From: Pseudomonadales bacterium
Lineage (GTDB): Bacteria > Pseudomonadota > Gammaproteobacteria > Pseudomonadales > Azotimanducaceae
Reading direction: 5' to 3'
DNA: 64,000 nt
Assembly: GCA_019090615.1 (NCBI GenBank)
Contig: JAHRVQ010000006.1
Span: 95,624 to 159,623 of the forward strand
The position numbers and the translations under genes were made by a program. Below, piece after piece: positions 61,228-64,000 of this stretch (within the stretch, counting starts at the first letter, position 1; each line of letters begins with the position of its first letter). Below the pieces are notes generated by a model that worked only from the letters and a program-made list of their open reading frames with translations, did not search any database and had not been told where the DNA came from.

Positions 61228-63852
61228 TCATGATTTAGCAGGCGTCTTGCGACGACGTTTACGTGCTTTACTAACCCCGCCACTAGCCGCGTTTTTTTTA
61301 GTTGGCGTCTTACTCGCAGTACTTTTCTGAACTTTGGTACGCGCTTTTACTTTCGATACTGGTTGCGTTTTTTTATTTGCAGTCCGGCGTTTTTTCTTGT
61401 TCCGTCGCTTACCCTCTAGCCCCGCGTTTGCCATGTCTTCTTCAACCGCCACCCCTGAAGCCTGGGTTAATTTCTTCTTACTGGGCTGTTGCTTTTTCGA
61501 TTTGCGCCTTGCTTTGCCCTGGGACTCACCGCCCTTATCTCGGCCTTTGCCGGCAGTCCTTTTTTCGCGGTTAATTTTAGCTTTCTTACGCCGAGGTTTA
61601 CTGTTTTTCTGGCCAACTTTTTTTAATAAGGCAGTATGAGAAATTAATTCAAAATCAATTTTTCGTTCATCGACATTAACCCGAACCACCTGGACCTGCA
61701 CAGTATCACCCATACTATAAGTCAATTGCGTACGTTCGCCCTGCAGGCACTGAGTTTGCGGATCATAACGAAAGTAATCACTTGCTAACGTACTAATATG
61801 AACCAACCCTTCGACGAAAATTTCACTCAACTCAACAAAAAAACCGAATTTGGTAACCCCAGTAATCACGCCGGCCTGGATTTCGCCAACTCGATCACTG
61901 ATATAGTCACATTTGATCCATTCCAGAACTTCATAAACAGCAGATTCCGCCCGACGCTCAGTCATTGAGGTATTCAAGCCAAATTCAACCACCTGCTCAG
62001 TTTCATAGGGATAATAATTTACTTTTGAAGCTTTACCTGGCCGGTCTACCCACTTGCTTTTAGTTCGGCTATGAATAACAGATTTAATCAGGCGATGAGT
62101 TAAAAGATCAGGATATCGGCGTATAGGTGAGGTGAAATGCGTATAGGCCGCATACCCCAAACCAAAATGGCCGCTATTTTCGACTTGATAAACAGCCTGA
62201 TTCATTGAACGCAACAGCGACATTTGTAAAGCAGGCCCATACTGCTTGTCTCGCAACTGTTGCATAAGCAGCTGATAATCAGCGGGCTGTATGGTGCCCT
62301 GATAATCCAGGCCTATGCCGAATAAACCCAGAAAGGCCAACAGCTGCTCGACCTTCTCGGTTGTAGGAGGTTCATGCACTCGGTATAAACCCGGCAATTC
62401 AAGTTTGCTAATTAATCGTGCCGCGCTGACATTGGCACAAAGCATACATTCCTCAATGATTCGATGTGCAGTATTTCTCTGGGTCGGAGAAATATCCTGA
62501 ACCTTACCTGCTTCTGAAAACTGGAATTGCAACTCAGTACTGTCAAATTCAATGGCACCGCGTTGCTGGCGGGTTTGATTAAGCGCTTTATAAAGCCCGT
62601 GTAATTCCTCAATATGAGGCAATAGCGCACTGTAGGTTTGGCGTAGAATATTGGTTTCATCATTCCCTTCACCAATAAGCGCCGCAACCTGGGTATAGGT
62701 CAGCCGAGCATGGGAGTAGATATAACCTTCATAAAATTTATAACCACTGATCTTGCCTCTTGCAGAAATGGTCATTTCGCAAACCACCACCAGCCGCTCG
62801 ACTTCTGGCTTAAGCGAACACAGCCCATTAGAGAGCTCTTCTGGCAACATGGGCACCACATATTGCGGGAAATAGACCGACGTACCTCGTTGATAGGCCG
62901 CCTCATCCAGTGCTGAACCCACTGCGACATAATGTGAAACATCAGCAATTGCGACATAGAGCCGCCAACCGCCGCCCCTTTTTGACTCACAATACACTGC
63001 ATCATCAAAATCTCGTGCGTCCTCGCCATCGATGGTAACAAAAGGCAATGCAGTGAGGTCAAAACGGTTTTGCTTATCTTCTGCCTGTACCTCTGAGGAC
63101 ATTTGTCCAACCCCAACGACAACTTCCTCCGACCACTCAGTAGGAATATCATTACTCCGTAGCGCAATATCTACCTCAATACCCGGCGTCAGATGGTCGC
63201 CGATTAAGGCGACAATTTTTGCAATAGCAACGCCGCGCTTGCCAGGCTGCTCAATTATCTCTGCCACAACAATCTGCCCAGGCGTATACGGATTCGCAGA
63301 TTGTTCTTCAGCTTCACGCAATAATATTTCATGATTGATACGATTATTGAGTGGTTCCAACATGGCCAGGGCATTATCAACCACATATCGGCCCACTAAT
63401 TGTTGCGTATGTCGTTCAAGCACCTCAACAATTTCGCCTTCGCTTCTGCCTCTACGGTCTTTACCTCGAACTCGGACCTTGACAATATCCCCATGAAATA
63501 CCTGCCGCATCTCTCGGCGGGTTAGAAAAACATCTTCATCCTGACCTTCCTGCAACAAAAAACCATAACCGTCGGGATGCGCCGATACCTTGCCTGTTAA
63601 CAACTCCATTTTTTTAGCCAGCGCATAAACATTACGTCTATCCACCATCAACTGGCCGTCACGCACCATGGCAGACAAACGAAACTTCAAGGCTTCCCGC
63701 TCTCCAGATGACTCCAAACCTAGCGTTTTGGCTAGTCTCTTAAAAGCCACGGGTTCCGCCAGCGACTCTAATTGCGCCAGAATAAATTCTCGACTGGCGA
63801 TTGGATTATCATAATTACGCGCTTCTCGTTGCTTGTACGGATCTTTTTTCAA
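61228..63852 (-). CDS. rnr: Exoribonuclease R
   Basis: An 874-residue 3'-5' exonuclease of the RNB family. In order: an N-terminal helix-turn-helix part, two cold-shock domains (GKVSAHPDGYGFLLQ; MRQVFHGDIVKVRV), the RNB catalytic centre with the acidic cluster GEDARDFDDAVYCE, and an S1 domain (AGVITGVTKFGFFVELSEIFVEGLVHIS). A Lys/Arg-rich tail of about 130 residues is longer than in E. coli. It degrades structured RNA. TTG 63852 gives LKKDPYKQREARNYDNPIASREF, which lines up with the normal start of the family, so TTG is very likely real. Confidence 0.96.
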   Translation of the reverse strand: MKKDPYKQREARNYDNPIASREFILAQLESLAEPVAFKRLAKTLGLESSGEREALKFRLSAMVRDGQLMVDRRNVYALAKKMELLTGKVSAHPDGYGFLLQEGQDEDVFLTRREMRQVFHGDIVKVRVRGKDRRGRSEGEIVEVLERHTQQLVGRYVVDNALAMLEPLNNRINHEILLREAEEQSANPYTPGQIVVAEIIEQPGKRGVAIAKIVALIGDHLTPGIEVDIALRSNDIPTEWSEEVVVGVGQMSSEVQAEDKQNRFDLTALPFVTIDGEDARDFDDAVYCESKRGGGWRLYVAIADVSHYVAVGSALDEAAYQRGTSVYFPQYVVPMLPEELSNGLCSLKPEVERLVVVCEMTISARGKISGYKFYEGYIYSHARLTYTQVAALIGEGNDETNILRQTYSALLPHIEELHGLYKALNQTRQQRGAIEFDSTELQFQFSEAGKVQDISPTQRNTAHRIIEECMLCANVSAARLISKLELPGLYRVHEPPTTEKVEQLLAFLGLFGIGLDYQGTIQPADYQLLMQQLRDKQYGPALQMSLLRSMNQAVYQVENSGHFGLGYAAYTHFTSPIRRYPDLLTHRLIKSVIHSRTKSKWVDRPGKASKVNYYPYETEQVVEFGLNTSMTERRAESAVYEVLEWIKCDYISDRVGEIQAGVITGVTKFGFFVELSEIFVEGLVHISTLASDYFRYDPQTQCLQGERTQLTYSMGDTVQVQVVRVNVDERKIDFELISHTALLKKVGQKNSKPRRKKAKINREKRTAGKGRDKGGESQGKARRKSKKQQPSKKKLTQASGVAVEEDMANAGLEGKRRNKKKRRTANKKTQPVSKVKARTKVQKSTASKTPTKKNAASGGVSKARKRRRKTPAKS

Positions 63853-63872
63853 TAGCTAATTCCCTGGGGTTG

Positions 63873-63901
63873 TTGACACAACAGATACACCTTAGTAATC
63901 T
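63873..63901 (+). promoter_or_regulatory. Candidate promoter for tRNA-Leu
   Basis: TTGACA (63873-63878) is followed after 17 bases by TAATCT (63896-63901). The -35 is perfect and the -10 is weak. The tRNA starts 15 bases after the -10. Confidence 0.5.
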
Positions 63902-63915
63902 GCTCTTCGCCTCAT

Positions 63916-64000
63916 GCCGAGGTGGTGAAATTGGTAGACACGCTAGCTTCAGGTGCTAGTGGGGGCAACCCCGTGGAGGTTCAAGTCCTCTCCTCGGCAC
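63916..64000 (+). tRNA. tRNA-Leu (anticodon CAG), last bases outside window
   Basis: The acceptor stem GCCGAGG (63916-63922) pairs with CCTCGGC (63992-63998). The anticodon stem CTAGC/GCTAG encloses the loop TTCAGGT, with anticodon CAG. A long variable arm GTGGGGGCAACCCCGT marks a class II tRNA, and GGTTCAAGTCC is the T arm. The discriminator A is at 63999 and the C at 64000 is likely the first base of CCA, so only two bases are missing. Confidence 0.95.

Overview
This 64 kb window is a piece of chromosome from a Gram-negative gammaproteobacterium. It is densely coded on both strands, has moderate GC by eye (not counted), and shows no phage, insertion sequence, integrase or CRISPR array. The gene orders glnE-ilvE-waaF-waaC-waaG-waaP and rnr-rlmB-rpsF-rpsR-DUF2232-rplI-dnaB-alr resemble those I recall from Pseudomonas, so a member of the Pseudomonadales/Cellvibrionales is most likely; this placement is inference.

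Layout. (1) 1-9143, minus strand: a lipopolysaccharide inner-core cluster with two heptosyltransferases, a WaaG-type glycosyltransferase that is a tandem fusion of two complete WaaG domains, three WaaP-family genes carrying four kinase domains, and a NodU-family carbamoyltransferase cut by the window edge. (2) 9244-18704: ilvE, glnE, a GspE/PilB-like ATPase, argA and ilvD (amino acid and nitrogen metabolism). (3) 18773-23222: yehS and the prpF-acnD pair of the methylcitrate cycle, without prpB or prpC nearby. (4) 23660-33045: a signalling island. A triple-CHASE3 hybrid histidine kinase with three receivers, a CheR, a receiver-less CheB and a receiver-kinase form a tightly coupled four-gene operon that converges on a REC-PAS-GGDEF-EAL gene. 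(5) 33502-41887: a methyltransferase of unknown target, a small secreted protein, hemE, a MASE2-like adenylate cyclase, fabV, lgt and an NRDE/TANGO2 protein. (6) 42030-45695: ptsP, rppH and a HAD phosphatase. (7) 45692-54271: the glycine cleavage genes gcvT-gcvH-gcvPA-gcvPB, a ubiI-like hydroxylase, pepP, ygfB, a small coiled-coil protein and zapA. (8) 54287-64000: radA, alr, dnaB, rplI, DUF2232, rpsR, rpsF, rlmB, rnr and a tRNA-Leu(CAG).

A signal that runs through the whole window is short tandem duplication of 9-15 bp, usually 2-6 copies. These arrays sit between genes, in a 5' leader, across two overlapping genes and, when the unit is a multiple of 3, inside proteins (argA, lgt, the NRDE gene, waaP and its neighbour). 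The strongest single novelty is the fused double WaaG. The most system-like unit is the CHASE3 kinase/CheR/CheB/receiver-kinase operon, which has chemotaxis-type adaptation enzymes but no chemoreceptor in view.

Many genes appear to start at GTG or TTG. Where a Shine-Dalgarno site or family alignment decided, I moved starts accordingly and say so in the entry.
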